A DNA stretch of 64,000 bases from SB15 sp964639245 (GTDB lineage Bacteria > Chloroflexota > Anaerolineae > Aggregatilineales > J027): positions 186,001 through 250,000 of the forward strand of contig CAZXCU010000004.1 of NCBI GenBank assembly GCA_964639245.1, given 5' to 3'. Below the pieces are notes generated by a model. That model saw nothing but the letters and a program-made list of their open reading frames with translations. It was not told where the DNA came from and made no database searches. Of this stretch, positions 44,734 through 53,919 are shown piece by piece. Made by a program: the position numbers and the translations under genes. The stretch's first letter is position 1; every line of letters begins with the position of its first letter.

Positions 44734-46029
44734 CAAACGAGCTTCGGCGGCAGCAGCATGGGCAGACAGACTTTCGGCACGGGCTAAAATCGCGGCTTGG
44801 CGGCTGAGTTCGGGCGTATCCTGTAAGCCAATCAGACTCACGATTTTGACAAAATCCAGCACATTCAGCGGTGAACCGAAGCGGGCGCTGCCGCCGGTAG
44901 GCATACTATGGCTTGGCCCCGCCACATAATCGCCTAATACCTCATAACTCTGTTCTCCCAGAAAAACCCCGCCTGCGTGTTGCACATGGCCTACCCATTG
45001 ATAGGCATTTTCGAGAAGCAAACAAAGATGTTCGGGCGCATAAGCATTGGCAAGATCAAACGCCTGCATCAAATTGTCCACAACAACAATCCCACTCCGA
45101 TTTGCCAGCGATTCTTCCAGAATGGCATCCCGTGCCAAGTTTTTCATCCGTTCCATGACTGCTTGCTGTACTTTTTCCGCAAAAGCGCGGCTGGGAGTCA
45201 ACAAAATCGCGCTGGCAAGCACATCATGTTCGGCTTGCGCCAGCAAATCTGCCGCTGCGAGTTGGGGGTTGGCACTGCCATCGGCAATCACTAAGGTTTC
45301 AGTAGGGCCAAGTAAACCATCAATCCCGACAGTTCCATAAACCATACGCTTGGCAATCGTGACAAACAAATTACCGGGGCCAACAATTTTATCTACTTTG
45401 GGGACAGATTCTGTGCCGTAAGCCATGGCTGCAATCGCCTGTGCGCCACCCAATGTATAAATTTGAGTCACGCCAACGGTTGCCGCCGCTTGCAAAATCA
45501 CCGGGTTGGCGGAGGGGGTGCAGACCACAATATCTTTTACCCCCGCTACCTGCGCCGGAATCGCGGTCATGAGCAACGTTGAGGGCAGCGGGGCAGTTCC
45601 GCCGGGAACATACACCCCGACTTTTTCTATCGGGCGTACCAGTTGGCCTAACATGCCTTCCGGTTGGCTGTCTATCCATGAAATAGACGGCTGTTTCTGG
45701 TGAAAACGGCGGATGCGTGCGGCGGCAAACTCCAACGCTTGGCACACCTCCGCGCTTACCTGATTTTTCGCGCTGGCAATTTGGTCTTGGGAGACACGAA
45801 AATCCGTCAGCGTGACACCATCAATTTTGGTTGACCATTCCCGCAGGGCAGCATCCCCCTCTTCGCGGACAGCTTTTAAGATTTTTTTCACCGCCTCTTC
45901 AGGAGTCAGCCGTTCGCCAAAGCGTTTTTCAATCCCTGCCATGACACTTTCTGTTACAGCAAATTCATCCGGGGGTTGGCGTTTTAAAATGCTCGTCTGT
46001 GCTGCGGTAGCCTCATAAATTTTAATCAT
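44731..46029 (-). CDS. hisD: Histidinol dehydrogenase HisD
   Basis: 432 residues. Blocks VGVYVPGGTAPLPSTLLM, YTLGGAQAIAAMAYGTE, VDKIVGPGNLFV, GLLGPTETLV, LAQAEHDVLASAI, YAPEHLCL and AGPSHSMPTGG are those of HisD. It carries out the last two oxidations, histidinol to histidine, with Zn and NAD. It overlaps hisG by 4 bases. Confidence 0.97.
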   Translation of the reverse strand: MIKIYEATAAQTSILKRQPPDEFAVTESVMAGIEKRFGERLTPEEAVKKILKAVREEGDAALREWSTKIDGVTLTDFRVSQDQIASAKNQVSAEVCQALEFAAARIRRFHQKQPSISWIDSQPEGMLGQLVRPIEKVGVYVPGGTAPLPSTLLMTAIPAQVAGVKDIVVCTPSANPVILQAAATVGVTQIYTLGGAQAIAAMAYGTESVPKVDKIVGPGNLFVTIAKRMVYGTVGIDGLLGPTETLVIADGSANPQLAAADLLAQAEHDVLASAILLTPSRAFAEKVQQAVMERMKNLARDAILEESLANRSGIVVVDNLMQAFDLANAYAPEHLCLLLENAYQWVGHVQHAGGVFLGEQSYEVLGDYVAGPSHSMPTGGSARFGSPLNVLDFVKIVSLIGLQDTPELSRQAAILARAESLSAHAAAAEARL

Positions 46030-47048
46030 CGCGTAAGTTTCTCCCCCGCAATCAACCCATCCAAACGCTGGCAGCGTTCGGGATATTCGTCAAAAATATA
46101 CGTGATGGGGGTCACGACCACGCCGCTTGCTCCAATGCCGCGAAGCTGGCTGACGGATTGATAGAGCATTTTGCCATCCACCACAATACTTACCGAAAAC
46201 CAGTGACCTGCCTCACTCGGTTGATGGGAATAAATCGGGGCAATAGTCGGGCCGGTTAGTCCACCGAGTCCCGCTTGGGTGAGAACCCGACTCGCTACTG
46301 CTTCTGGCGATTCGCCCCGCATATTAGCAAACAGCAAATAACGTCCGGTGGCTTGTAAATGTCCCTCAAAACGCTCAAGGAGTCGCCGCGCTACGATTTG
46401 AACTTGTGGCTTTTGGCGCAGCGCATCGGGATTCGCAACAAGGCACGCCTCCGATTGCAAAATGATGCCATCCTCCAAGGTTCGCAGTTGATTATCGCGG
46501 AGGGTTGTTCCGGTAGCGGTCAGGTCGGAGATGAAATCCGCGCTGCCGATAGCGGGCATGGCTTCTAATGCGCCACTCGCCAGCACCACTTTAATCGGTG
46601 CAACCCCATTTTGCGCTAAAAATTGGGTGGTCAAATTCGGGAACTTGGTCGCTACCCGCAGTCCTCCTTGCTCCGCCGCATAATGCGATAATTCCTGCGT
46701 GGTATGGACAGGCCAACTCATTGGAATCGCCAGCACCAGCGAACATCCCCCATAATTCAGCGCTTCATGCAGCACTATAATATTTGAGTCGGCTTCAAGG
46801 GCATGTTCTTCCAGCGTATCAATCCCTGTAATGCCCAAATCCATATCGCCCTTGCTGACGGTATAGGGAATATCCGCCGAACGTTGAAAAATAATCTGCA
46901 CTTCCGGCATTTCCGGCAGCGTTGCCGCATATTGGCGGGGATTGGTTTTGTTAATATGCAACCCACATGCCTGAAAAAACAGCAGGGTGCTGTCGCCAAG
47001 TTGCCCCTTACTCGGCAGGGCTAATCGAACAGTTCCGTTTTGGTTCAT
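46026..47048 (-). CDS. hisG: ATP phosphoribosyltransferase HisG, long form
   Basis: 340 residues. RLALPSKGQL at the start, DLGITGIDTLEE, DLTATGTTLRDN and SEACLVANP are HisG blocks; the last about 100 residues form an ACT-like regulatory domain, so no HisZ is needed. It catalyses the committed step, PRPP + ATP, and is usually feedback-inhibited by histidine. It is first in the operon, with a strong AAGGAGA ribosome site and a histidine attenuator upstream. Confidence 0.96.
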   Translation of the reverse strand: MNQNGTVRLALPSKGQLGDSTLLFFQACGLHINKTNPRQYAATLPEMPEVQIIFQRSADIPYTVSKGDMDLGITGIDTLEEHALEADSNIIVLHEALNYGGCSLVLAIPMSWPVHTTQELSHYAAEQGGLRVATKFPNLTTQFLAQNGVAPIKVVLASGALEAMPAIGSADFISDLTATGTTLRDNQLRTLEDGIILQSEACLVANPDALRQKPQVQIVARRLLERFEGHLQATGRYLLFANMRGESPEAVASRVLTQAGLGGLTGPTIAPIYSHQPSEAGHWFSVSIVVDGKMLYQSVSQLRGIGASGVVVTPITYIFDEYPERCQRLDGLIAGEKLTR

Positions 47049-47134
47049 TGAATCTCCTTATTTTTTTGTCAGAAGGGCAGGTTACACACATCCGAAACGA
47101 TGGTGCTGATGCGCCTAGAACCCACGCTTACGGT

Positions 47135-47172
47135 AAAATAAAAACACCCCTCGGTTACATTCCGAAGGGTGT
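47135..47172 (-). terminator. Attenuator terminator of the his operon
   Basis: On the minus strand an 11-bp stem ACACCCTTCGG/CCGAGGGGTGT (47162-47172 and 47144-47154, one G-T pair) with a 7-base loop AATGTAA is followed by TTTTATTTT (47135-47143). It lies between the leader peptide and hisG, where an attenuator must be. Confidence 0.92.
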
Positions 47173-47248
47173 GGATTTCTGCAAACTAAAATTTAAGCAA
47201 GCACCATCATCGGCGTAACCGCGTGTTCAATCCCATATGATGATGGTG
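47153..47248 (-). promoter_or_regulatory. Mutually exclusive RNA pairings of the his attenuator
   Basis: Region 1 (CACCATCATC, 47239-47248, inside the His codons) pairs perfectly over 10 bp with region 2 (GATGATGGTG, 47202-47211). An overlapping and upstream part of region 2 (GGTTAC, 47215-47220, and CCGA, 47210-47213) pairs with GTAACC (47153-47158) and TCGG (47162-47165) of the terminator. That gives an antiterminator of 6+4 bp with a small internal loop. The two sets cannot form together. A ribosome stalled on His codons would mask region 1 and favour the antiterminator. Confidence 0.88.
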
Positions 47249-47263
47249 GGCGTGAAGTTGCAT
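47207..47263 (-). CDS. hisL: Histidine leader peptide (HisL)
   Basis: 18 residues, MQLHAHHHHMGLNTRLRR, with five His codons among six consecutive codons (CAC GCC CAC CAT CAT CAT). The ATG at 47263 lies about 20 bases after the predicted transcription start; the ribosome site is weak (GAG). Its translation state would report the level of charged His-tRNA. The stop codon lies inside the attenuator stem region, so a ribosome that finishes the peptide would free the terminator. This is the classical leader-peptide design of the enteric his operon, here in an organism where it is not familiar to me. Confidence 0.92.
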   Translation of the reverse strand: MQLHAHHHHMGLNTRLRR

Positions 47264-47291
47264 GTCAAAAACTCGTTTCAAAGTTGAGCAG

Positions 47292-47320
47292 AGTATAGCT
47301 AACCAAACTTTGGCTGACAA
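47292..47320 (-). promoter_or_regulatory. Promoter of the his operon
   Basis: On the minus strand, -35 TTGTCA (5 of 6) at 47315-47320, a 17-bp spacer, and -10 TATACT (5 of 6) at 47292-47297. The start of transcription would be about 47285, giving a short leader before the HisL ATG at 47263. Confidence 0.8.
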
Positions 47321-47357
47321 GGTTTTTAATTAGCAAAATGGACAAAGGATAATTCCA

Positions 47358-48443
47358 ATGAAAAATTTCATTATCAGTTTAGCAAAGATACTCGTTTTTC
47401 TATTTACTCTTTTATTGCCTTCAAAAATACAAGCTCAAACAGACGAACCTGTAACTCAATATTTCTGTAGGCATGGAATTGAGAGCCTTGCATGGAGTCC
47501 TGATGGTCAACTGCTAGCAGTACAAGGCTTTCAAGGCGCACGGTTGTATGATAGAGGTCTTGGAGTAACAGCAGAATTATTTGTTGAGGATTTTATTGAT
47601 ATAAGTAGTGTGGGTGGCTTTGCTGATAAATACACCAATTGCTGGGGAATTGGTATTGCTTGGAGTCCTGACGGGTCACAATTTGTTTTTCCTTTTTATA
47701 ACAATGAGCAAGCACCCGAAGGAATATGGTTAAAAATTTGGAGTGCCGAGACAGAGCAACCCGTAGGATTAGTTTATCCGCCCGGTCATCGTCATTCAAC
47801 CACGTCTGTAGATTGGATTAGTGATTCGACCAAAATTGCTATGACTCATGGCAATGATGATTTTGGTGAAGATATACCATGGGGAATCTACATATGGAAC
47901 GTCGTAACCGAAAGAGTTTTTAGTGATTTTGGTTTTAGTTATATCCCAATTAATGCTATCAAGTGGCATCCTTATGATAATTTCTTAGCTGCGGCAAGAG
48001 AAAATGGTCAAGTAGAAATTTGGAACACCAGCCGCGAGCTTCCGGGTAATAAGGAAGCATATAGCGACGAATTTGTGACAATCTATGAGGGGCATACTGG
48101 CGCGGTGAATGATGTGGCATGGAGTCCTGATGGGAATTTAATTGCCAGCGCCAGTGATGATACTACGATTCGGGTTTGGGATTTCGCAACGGGTGAAACT
48201 ATCCTGATTTTAGAAAGCCATAGCGGAGCGGTCAACGCGCTGGATTGGAATTCAGACGGGACGCAAATTGCTAGCGCGAGTGATGATATGACGATTCGGA
48301 TTTGGGATGCTCAAACAGGGGAAGTAATTGATATTTTGGAAGGGCATGAGGGGGCGGTTCATGCCCTTGACTGGAATCCTGATGATAGTTTGATTGCCAG
48401 CGCAAGCCGCGATAGTACGGTGCGACTCTGGCAGGTTAAATAA
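47358..48443 (+). CDS. Secreted WD40-repeat protein
   Basis: 361 residues. Signal peptide 1-27 (basic N-terminus, hydrophobic core, IQAQ end). WD40 propeller blades follow, best kept in the last third: three units of 42 residues with the pattern LxWSPDGxLIASASDDxTIRxWD. Earlier blades are diverged. WD40 propellers serve as protein scaffolds; the partner is unknown. It is divergent from the his operon and its first two-thirds is AT-richer than nearby genes, a possible sign of transfer. Its 3' end overlaps the convergent arginase gene by 8 bases. Confidence 0.85.
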   Translation: MKNFIISLAKILVFLFTLLLPSKIQAQTDEPVTQYFCRHGIESLAWSPDGQLLAVQGFQGARLYDRGLGVTAELFVEDFIDISSVGGFADKYTNCWGIGIAWSPDGSQFVFPFYNNEQAPEGIWLKIWSAETEQPVGLVYPPGHRHSTTSVDWISDSTKIAMTHGNDDFGEDIPWGIYIWNVVTERVFSDFGFSYIPINAIKWHPYDNFLAAARENGQVEIWNTSRELPGNKEAYSDEFVTIYEGHTGAVNDVAWSPDGNLIASASDDTTIRVWDFATGETILILESHSGAVNALDWNSDGTQIASASDDMTIRIWDAQTGEVIDILEGHEGAVHALDWNPDDSLIASASRDSTVRLWQVK

Positions 48444-49344
48444 TGCGTTGCCCAAACAAACTCGCTACCAGTTCCACCGCTTCTTGGGCGGTTTTGTTGC
48501 GTTCATCCAGAATCGGGTTAACTTCGACCACATCCACCGAACGGACTTTATCGCTTTCCGCCAGAATTTCCATCAAAAGATGGGCTTCACGATAAGTCAG
48601 CCCGCCGGGAACAGGCGTACCCACCCCCGGCGCAATGGCAGGATCCAGCGAATCCATATCTAAACTGATATGAATATGATTCAGGTGGGAAAAACGGTCT
48701 AAAATCATGCGGGCGAGGGTTGCCATGCCATGTTCATCAATTTGAGTCATGGTGTAGGTAGCCACCCCGCTTTTTGCCAGTCGTTTTTTTTCTTCCCCGT
48801 CCAATTCGCGCAGACCAATTAAAGCCACCTGAGCCGGATGAATTTTAGGCCCTTTGTACCCAATATCCGTCAGTTGGTCAGGCCCATCCCCCATCAAGAC
48901 CGCTAAACTCATCCCATGAATATTGCCGCTAGGACTGGTGTGGGGGGTATTCATATCACCATGGGCATCGACCCAAATGAGGCCAATCGGTTCATGCTGG
49001 GCAACCGCCGCCACTGTCCCGATGCTGATGCTGTGGTCGCCCCCCAGAAAAATGACTTTTTCATTGGCTTGCAGGCAGTTGAGCGTATGGGCGTAAATTT
49101 GCTGACAAACTTGGGTCACTTGGGGTAAGTGGTGTGCCAGACCAATGGTCTCGTCCCCGTGAAAAGGATGCTCCATTTCTTCGGCCTGTGGCACAGAAAT
49201 ATTTCCACCATCATGGGTGGTATATCCTAGACGTTCTAGGCGCATTTGCAATCCAGCGTAGCGAATCGCACTGGGGCCCATATCCACCCCACGCCGTTTT
49301 TGCCCCAAATCCATCGGCACACCAAAAATCCGCACCACTGACAT
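48436..49344 (-). CDS. rocF: Arginase
   Basis: 302 residues. Manganese sites: GGDHS with His104, DAHGD with Asp126, His128 and Asp130, and SLDMDSLDP further on. SGNIHGM and GTPVPGGLT favour arginase over agmatinase. It splits arginine into ornithine and urea. It begins 3 bases after the solute-binding protein stop, so they probably share a transcript. Confidence 0.92.
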   Translation of the reverse strand: MSVVRIFGVPMDLGQKRRGVDMGPSAIRYAGLQMRLERLGYTTHDGGNISVPQAEEMEHPFHGDETIGLAHHLPQVTQVCQQIYAHTLNCLQANEKVIFLGGDHSISIGTVAAVAQHEPIGLIWVDAHGDMNTPHTSPSGNIHGMSLAVLMGDGPDQLTDIGYKGPKIHPAQVALIGLRELDGEEKKRLAKSGVATYTMTQIDEHGMATLARMILDRFSHLNHIHISLDMDSLDPAIAPGVGTPVPGGLTYREAHLLMEILAESDKVRSVDVVEVNPILDERNKTAQEAVELVASLFGQRII

Positions 49345-49347
49345 TGA

Positions 49348-51006
49348 TTATTCCCCGATTTGCCAACGGTCAAATTGTAATTGCCCATAGCTGGAAATTC
49401 CACTTAGCGCGGGCTGTTGGACTGTCCAATGTTGCTCAAACACCAAGGGAATCACCGGAAAACTGCCTTGCGACCCAAAAAAGTCGTTTTCAATCTGGTT
49501 ATAAATGGTGAAGCGGGTGGTGTTGTCCAGCACTTTGCCGCCTTCATCCATGAATGAATCTAAACGGTCACATGCCCGCCCCGGTTTCAAAAACCCATAA
49601 TCGCAGTGCAGCGCATCGGTAATCCATGATTGGGCATCGGGATAATCCGCGCTCCATGAAATAATCCACAGGGGATAGCGCACCGCACCTTCCAGCACAT
49701 CAACAGTATTGTGGGCGGTATCCAGAATTTGACGGCGTGGCAAAGGGGTAATCAAGAAGGTGGTTGCCGGACACCCCAGATTGATTTCCCATTGGGCAAT
49801 CATAGATTGGGCTAAAAACACATCTTCCTCCGCAACTGCCATCGGGACTTGCCCGAATCCGGTGCAGTTAGGATACCCCGCGCTGGTGAGGGCTTGTTGG
49901 GCGGCGGCGGGGTCAAAGCCAGCCCCGGGGGTTGACGGCCCTCCCATCGCAGAACGGGGGGTAAAATGGGTGGTGCCTGTCGCTTGGTTGCCATAGACAT
50001 TTTGCGCTAGGGCATCCCGGTCTAAGCCTAAGGCTAATCCACGCCGCACAAGGGGATTATCAAAGGGGCTGACCACCGCTGCCCCTTCCGCGCTAATCAC
50101 ATTGGACGAAAAACCAAGCAGTGTCAGTGTCAGCCCATCCCGCGATTTTAAAAGTTCCGGTTGTTGGCTTTGAATCGAACCGACCAGCACCGGGTCAATC
50201 CGCGCAAAATCGAGATCACCATTCAAAATTTCACCGGTGATAGCATCAATCGCAATATCAAAGCGCACTTCAATCGCTTCGACATTGCCTGCAAAGTCAT
50301 CAGGCCAAAAGGGATTCGGCACAAGTTCCATCACTGCGCCTTCCTGCCAGTTACGAATGACCCATGCTCCAGAAGTCACAAGATTATCGGGACGAAACCA
50401 GCGTCCGGTGCTGTCATCCACAAATTCTGCGGGCAGGGGACGAAATTCGGGCAAACTGGTCATCGTCAGAAAAAACGAGCCAACAAATACCAGATCAATT
50501 TCAAGGGTGGTGTCATTCAATGCCCGGATACCAATAATTTGATTGGGGTCAGGCTGTTCGAGCGAATTGATATTATCGAAGGTACGACAGCCTTCAATGA
50601 TATAAATATTCTGGGCAACCGGCGATGGGCGATTGGGTGAGCAAGCGCGATGAATCGCAAAAACCATATCCGCCGCCGTGATAGGCCGCACTGCTTCGGG
50701 TTCGCCATTCACCACCCGCACCCATTGCAAATCATCCCGCAAGGTAAACGTCCATGTTAGCCCGTCCGCACTCACCGACCAACTTTCCGCCAGCGCGGGT
50801 TCAATTTGTCCTGTGCTGGCGTTCAAACGGGTCAGCCCCACGAATAAATTTTCGACCAGATCGCGGGAATCAAGGTCAAAGCGTGAAAGCTGTACGGGGT
50901 CAAGATTCTGCGGATTTCGCATGGCAATCCGCACACCAGTTTCTGTTTGTGCTATCACATTCAAATTGAGCGACAAAACCAGCCCAATCATCAACAACCA
51001 TTTCAT
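49348..51006 (-). CDS. Extracellular solute-binding protein, family 5 (oligopeptide-type)
   Basis: 552 residues from the ATG at 51006, chosen because GGAGG lies 6 bases upstream; a signal peptide MKWLLMIGLVLSLNLNVIA follows. SBP_bac_5 blocks LDPVQLSRFDLDSRDLVENL, ALAESWSVSADGLTWTF and PLVRRGLALGLDRDALA are present. It would bind a peptide or similar solute for an ABC importer, but no permease or ATPase gene is near. The arginase gene downstream suggests a link to peptide or arginine catabolism. No lipobox cysteine is seen. Confidence 0.9.
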   Translation of the reverse strand: MKWLLMIGLVLSLNLNVIAQTETGVRIAMRNPQNLDPVQLSRFDLDSRDLVENLFVGLTRLNASTGQIEPALAESWSVSADGLTWTFTLRDDLQWVRVVNGEPEAVRPITAADMVFAIHRACSPNRPSPVAQNIYIIEGCRTFDNINSLEQPDPNQIIGIRALNDTTLEIDLVFVGSFFLTMTSLPEFRPLPAEFVDDSTGRWFRPDNLVTSGAWVIRNWQEGAVMELVPNPFWPDDFAGNVEAIEVRFDIAIDAITGEILNGDLDFARIDPVLVGSIQSQQPELLKSRDGLTLTLLGFSSNVISAEGAAVVSPFDNPLVRRGLALGLDRDALAQNVYGNQATGTTHFTPRSAMGGPSTPGAGFDPAAAQQALTSAGYPNCTGFGQVPMAVAEEDVFLAQSMIAQWEINLGCPATTFLITPLPRRQILDTAHNTVDVLEGAVRYPLWIISWSADYPDAQSWITDALHCDYGFLKPGRACDRLDSFMDEGGKVLDNTTRFTIYNQIENDFFGSQGSFPVIPLVFEQHWTVQQPALSGISSYGQLQFDRWQIGE

Positions 51007-51097
51007 AACCATCCTCCAAACAAACGCCATAGGATAACAAAAAGATGGGGCATTACCAGTGGGGATAGGCAAGCGAAGGTGAACGGTAGGGCATCCC

Positions 51098-52513
51098 CTA
51101 CCCCGCAAATAAAGCAAAAGTGAGGAGGGCATCCGTTAAAAAGTAAGCTCCCCATCGAATTTTTAGGGGTGTGCTGCCCCACCCCACCAAGCGAACTCCC
51201 ACCGCCAGAATATGAATCAGACCAAAAGCAGCAAGCGGGGTCAAAATCACAGGGGCAGCAGCAAAAATCCCAAACGAAAAAATCACCTTGCTCACCCAAT
51301 AGGCTGCGAGGGCAGCAGATTCAAGCGAAGGGAAAAAGTAAGCTGCAATCGCGGGGAGGAGAAGCCATGCCAGCGCAAGGTAGCTTTTTTCCAACCCGGC
51401 GATGATTCTTTCTTCTTGCGGGAGGGTATCGTCCGGGGCTTGCCCATAGCGTTCATCCCTTGTCGTAACATATAAAATGGGCATCTGATGTTCATCAAGG
51501 GTAATCCAAGCGGCATGATCCCCTGCTACCATAGGAGCAGAAGCCAGCGCCGCAGCCCCCTCAATAATCTGGAAACCTTGTGTGCCATTCGCCCCAAAGT
51601 TGAGCGTTATCGTTTGCCATTTCCCGTCAATAAAAGCTGCCATCGTCAATCCGCCCTCCGGGGTCGGATTAGCCCAACGAGTCGGGGCATTTTCAGGCAG
51701 GGTAATTTGAAAAGGAATCGGGTCTGCCAATCCGTCTATTGGCAGCAGCACGCCTTGATACAGTTCTGCATCCGGTTGCATCACATGGCTGATACCCCAG
51801 ACAATGACACGGTGAGTTTCACTCAAAAAAATATGGAGGGTCGCCAGCATTTCATCCGGGGCAAGTTTGAAAGTGTCCAGAGAAAGGGCAGGGGTTAAAG
51901 TTGGGCGGGCTTGACTAAAATCTAAAACACCCATCCAAAGCGTGTCATTGTCGCGCCAAACCACCGAGTCGTGAACAACGGCAAAATCATCCAGAGGGGT
52001 GAGCAATTCTACAGGTGGGCGGGGACGGCCTTCTGCATCGACCTTAGACAGAGAAAGGGTGCGCCCTGACTGCCACAATACCATGAGTCCCTGATAGTCT
52101 GTGACACGAAAATCTGTTACAACTGCATTAGAAATGAGAATAGGCGCGGTCAGTTGCTCCGCCCTGTCGTTCAAAACAGCCGTATAAAGGGCGTTGTTGT
52201 CGGTGCGCCAGACTAAATAAATCCGATTATCCAATAATTGCGCTGTCCATTGGACTAAAGTACCATGCAACCATCGGTGGCATTGAGGGGTATTATCTTG
52301 TAGATTGAAGAAACAGAGCGCATTGGAATCAAAGCGCTGCCAGACAACAAAATCTTCCAAGATGATAGCCGCACGCAGGGGGTGTGCGGTAGGGGTAGGA
52401 AGAGACACGACCCGCCAATCACTATCGGCCTTGTTCGGTTGGGCTTGTAGCAAACACAGCACCGTACCAACGATAAGAATGAGGGTATTCAGCAAACCGT
52501 ACTTTAGACTCAT
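51098..52513 (-). CDS. Exported/membrane protein of unknown function
   Basis: 471 residues from the ATG at 52513; earlier starts would overlap the divergent FHA gene. N-terminal signal or anchor (LLNTLILIVGTVLCLL), then about 340 residues of beta-rich repeats with W and D residues that read like a beta-propeller, then three or four hydrophobic helices at the C-terminus (about 370-465). I do not recognise a family. It is the first gene of a run with the solute-binding protein and arginase (gap of 91 bases). Confidence 0.7.
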   Translation of the reverse strand: MSLKYGLLNTLILIVGTVLCLLQAQPNKADSDWRVVSLPTPTAHPLRAAIILEDFVVWQRFDSNALCFFNLQDNTPQCHRWLHGTLVQWTAQLLDNRIYLVWRTDNNALYTAVLNDRAEQLTAPILISNAVVTDFRVTDYQGLMVLWQSGRTLSLSKVDAEGRPRPPVELLTPLDDFAVVHDSVVWRDNDTLWMGVLDFSQARPTLTPALSLDTFKLAPDEMLATLHIFLSETHRVIVWGISHVMQPDAELYQGVLLPIDGLADPIPFQITLPENAPTRWANPTPEGGLTMAAFIDGKWQTITLNFGANGTQGFQIIEGAAALASAPMVAGDHAAWITLDEHQMPILYVTTRDERYGQAPDDTLPQEERIIAGLEKSYLALAWLLLPAIAAYFFPSLESAALAAYWVSKVIFSFGIFAAAPVILTPLAAFGLIHILAVGVRLVGWGSTPLKIRWGAYFLTDALLTFALFAG

Positions 52514-52570
52514 TGGCTGTAGAACATATGTTTTATAAAATGAAGTCATAGAGTTTGTAGGATAAAAACC

Positions 52571-53023
52571 ATGAGTGAACACGACCATGAACTCGCACGT
52601 ACAGGCATTTTACCAGATGAACCGCGTGCAAGGATGATGCCCCCTGCATCGAGCAAAATTCCTGTATCTGATGGGCCAGCCCCTTGGCGCTTAATTATTC
52701 AAGTCAGCGGCAAAATCCACCAAACTGTCGGGGTAGATGTGACCGACAAAATTTTAATCGGACGCTCTGCACCCACCTCCCCAGAGATCCCCGATTTGGA
52801 TTTAGACCCATTTGGCGCATCGGAAAGGGGTGTTTCGCGTCGCCATGCCGAAATTCGCCTTATTGAGGAAAGTCTGTTTGTGACCGATTTAGATAGCACC
52901 AACGGAACAAAACTGAACGGCTTTTTGCTGCCCCCGAACCAACCCTTCCGATTGCGACACGGGGATGAATTGCAGCTTGGCAAAATTCGACTGGTGATTC
53001 GGTTTCTCAAATCACCGTTTTAA
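52571..53023 (+). CDS. FHA-domain protein
   Basis: 150 residues. The FHA domain covers about residues 50-145: ILIGRS, SRRHAEIRL and DSTNGTKLNG give the conserved GR...S..H...NG residues that bind phosphothreonine. No kinase or other domain is fused. It probably recognises a Ser/Thr-kinase product. The 3' end overlaps the convergent GNAT gene by 12 bases. Confidence 0.9.
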   Translation: MSEHDHELARTGILPDEPRARMMPPASSKIPVSDGPAPWRLIIQVSGKIHQTVGVDVTDKILIGRSAPTSPEIPDLDLDPFGASERGVSRRHAEIRLIEESLFVTDLDSTNGTKLNGFLLPPNQPFRLRHGDELQLGKIRLVIRFLKSPF

Positions 53024-53845
53024 GGGGAGTACCATGTGAAATTGGCGCATGGTCACTTGGTAGTCCATCGCTGCTAGCACAGACCATACAGGATCATCTT
53101 CCGCAAGGTTGACAAAACGTGTGGGGGGATTGTTTTGTTGGGCAAAGGCAACCACCGCCCGCAGTGCCTGTTCTTCTCCGTCTGAAAATCCCATATCCAT
53201 AAATCGAATCTGCCGGTCTGAAAATAGCGCCACTGCATAAGCCACGACTCTGCCATTTTTCACCGCCGTCCAACCATCCATGTCTACCGCCAACATCCGC
53301 AAAGCAGACAAATGCCGCTGCCAAGGGGTAGCCTGCGGGTGAAATTGTTCATGAAAAGAGAGGGCATGGGCGGCGGAAACTTGGCGAACCGTGATATCTT
53401 CAACAAGCGGCGAAACAGTATGTGTTTCGATGATGAGCAGTTTTCGCAGCGCGTGGAATCCCAGACTCAGATACAAATGATAAGCCGCAACATTCCCCTC
53501 AATCACTTCCAACTCAACCGCTTCCAATCCATCGGCAGTGGCAACATGGAGAATTTCCTGCATGATAAGTCGTCCAATCCCCTTACCCCGAAATTCAGGC
53601 ATCACACCGACTCCCCCAATCCAACCGCGTTTTTCCCGTTTTGCCAGCAGCGCCACCGCCACAATTTCATCCTCCACCAACACCACCCGCGAAGCACTCA
53701 GATCCACCGAGTCACGGCGGATAATCTGGCGCATCTGGTCAGGGTCAATTTGAATAGGGATGAAATAATCCTGATATGCTACGTTAAACGCCCTCACAAA
53801 ATCGGCAAAACGAATATCAGTGGCGGGGAGCAGCGTTGGAGACAT
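53012..53845 (-). CDS. GNAT acetyltransferase (two-part)
   Basis: 277 residues from the ATG at 53845 (AGGA upstream; the frame stays open further but without a good ribosome site). The first domain (about 15-145) has the acetyl-CoA loop MPEFRGKGIGRLIMQ. A second, degenerate GNAT-like domain follows (about 150-275, with FVNLAEDDPVWSVLAAMDYQ). Substrate unknown. Confidence 0.87.
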   Translation of the reverse strand: MSPTLLPATDIRFADFVRAFNVAYQDYFIPIQIDPDQMRQIIRRDSVDLSASRVVLVEDEIVAVALLAKREKRGWIGGVGVMPEFRGKGIGRLIMQEILHVATADGLEAVELEVIEGNVAAYHLYLSLGFHALRKLLIIETHTVSPLVEDITVRQVSAAHALSFHEQFHPQATPWQRHLSALRMLAVDMDGWTAVKNGRVVAYAVALFSDRQIRFMDMGFSDGEEQALRAVVAFAQQNNPPTRFVNLAEDDPVWSVLAAMDYQVTMRQFHMVLPLKR

Positions 53846-53919
53846 CGCAATTTTTCCTATTTCCAATAGAATTGAAGTGGCTATAGTATAAGCGACATTG
53901 GATGAATTTTGGGATAGCG

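Noticed and set aside
46967..47218. 83-codon plus-strand frame across the hisG start and leader
   Set aside because: Antisense to the his leader and attenuator; no ribosome site.
47049..47357. T-box riboswitch as the histidine sensor
   Set aside because: The leader has no Stem I or AGUA-type T-box and no UGGN antiterminator bulge, while the His-rich peptide and paired stems explain control.
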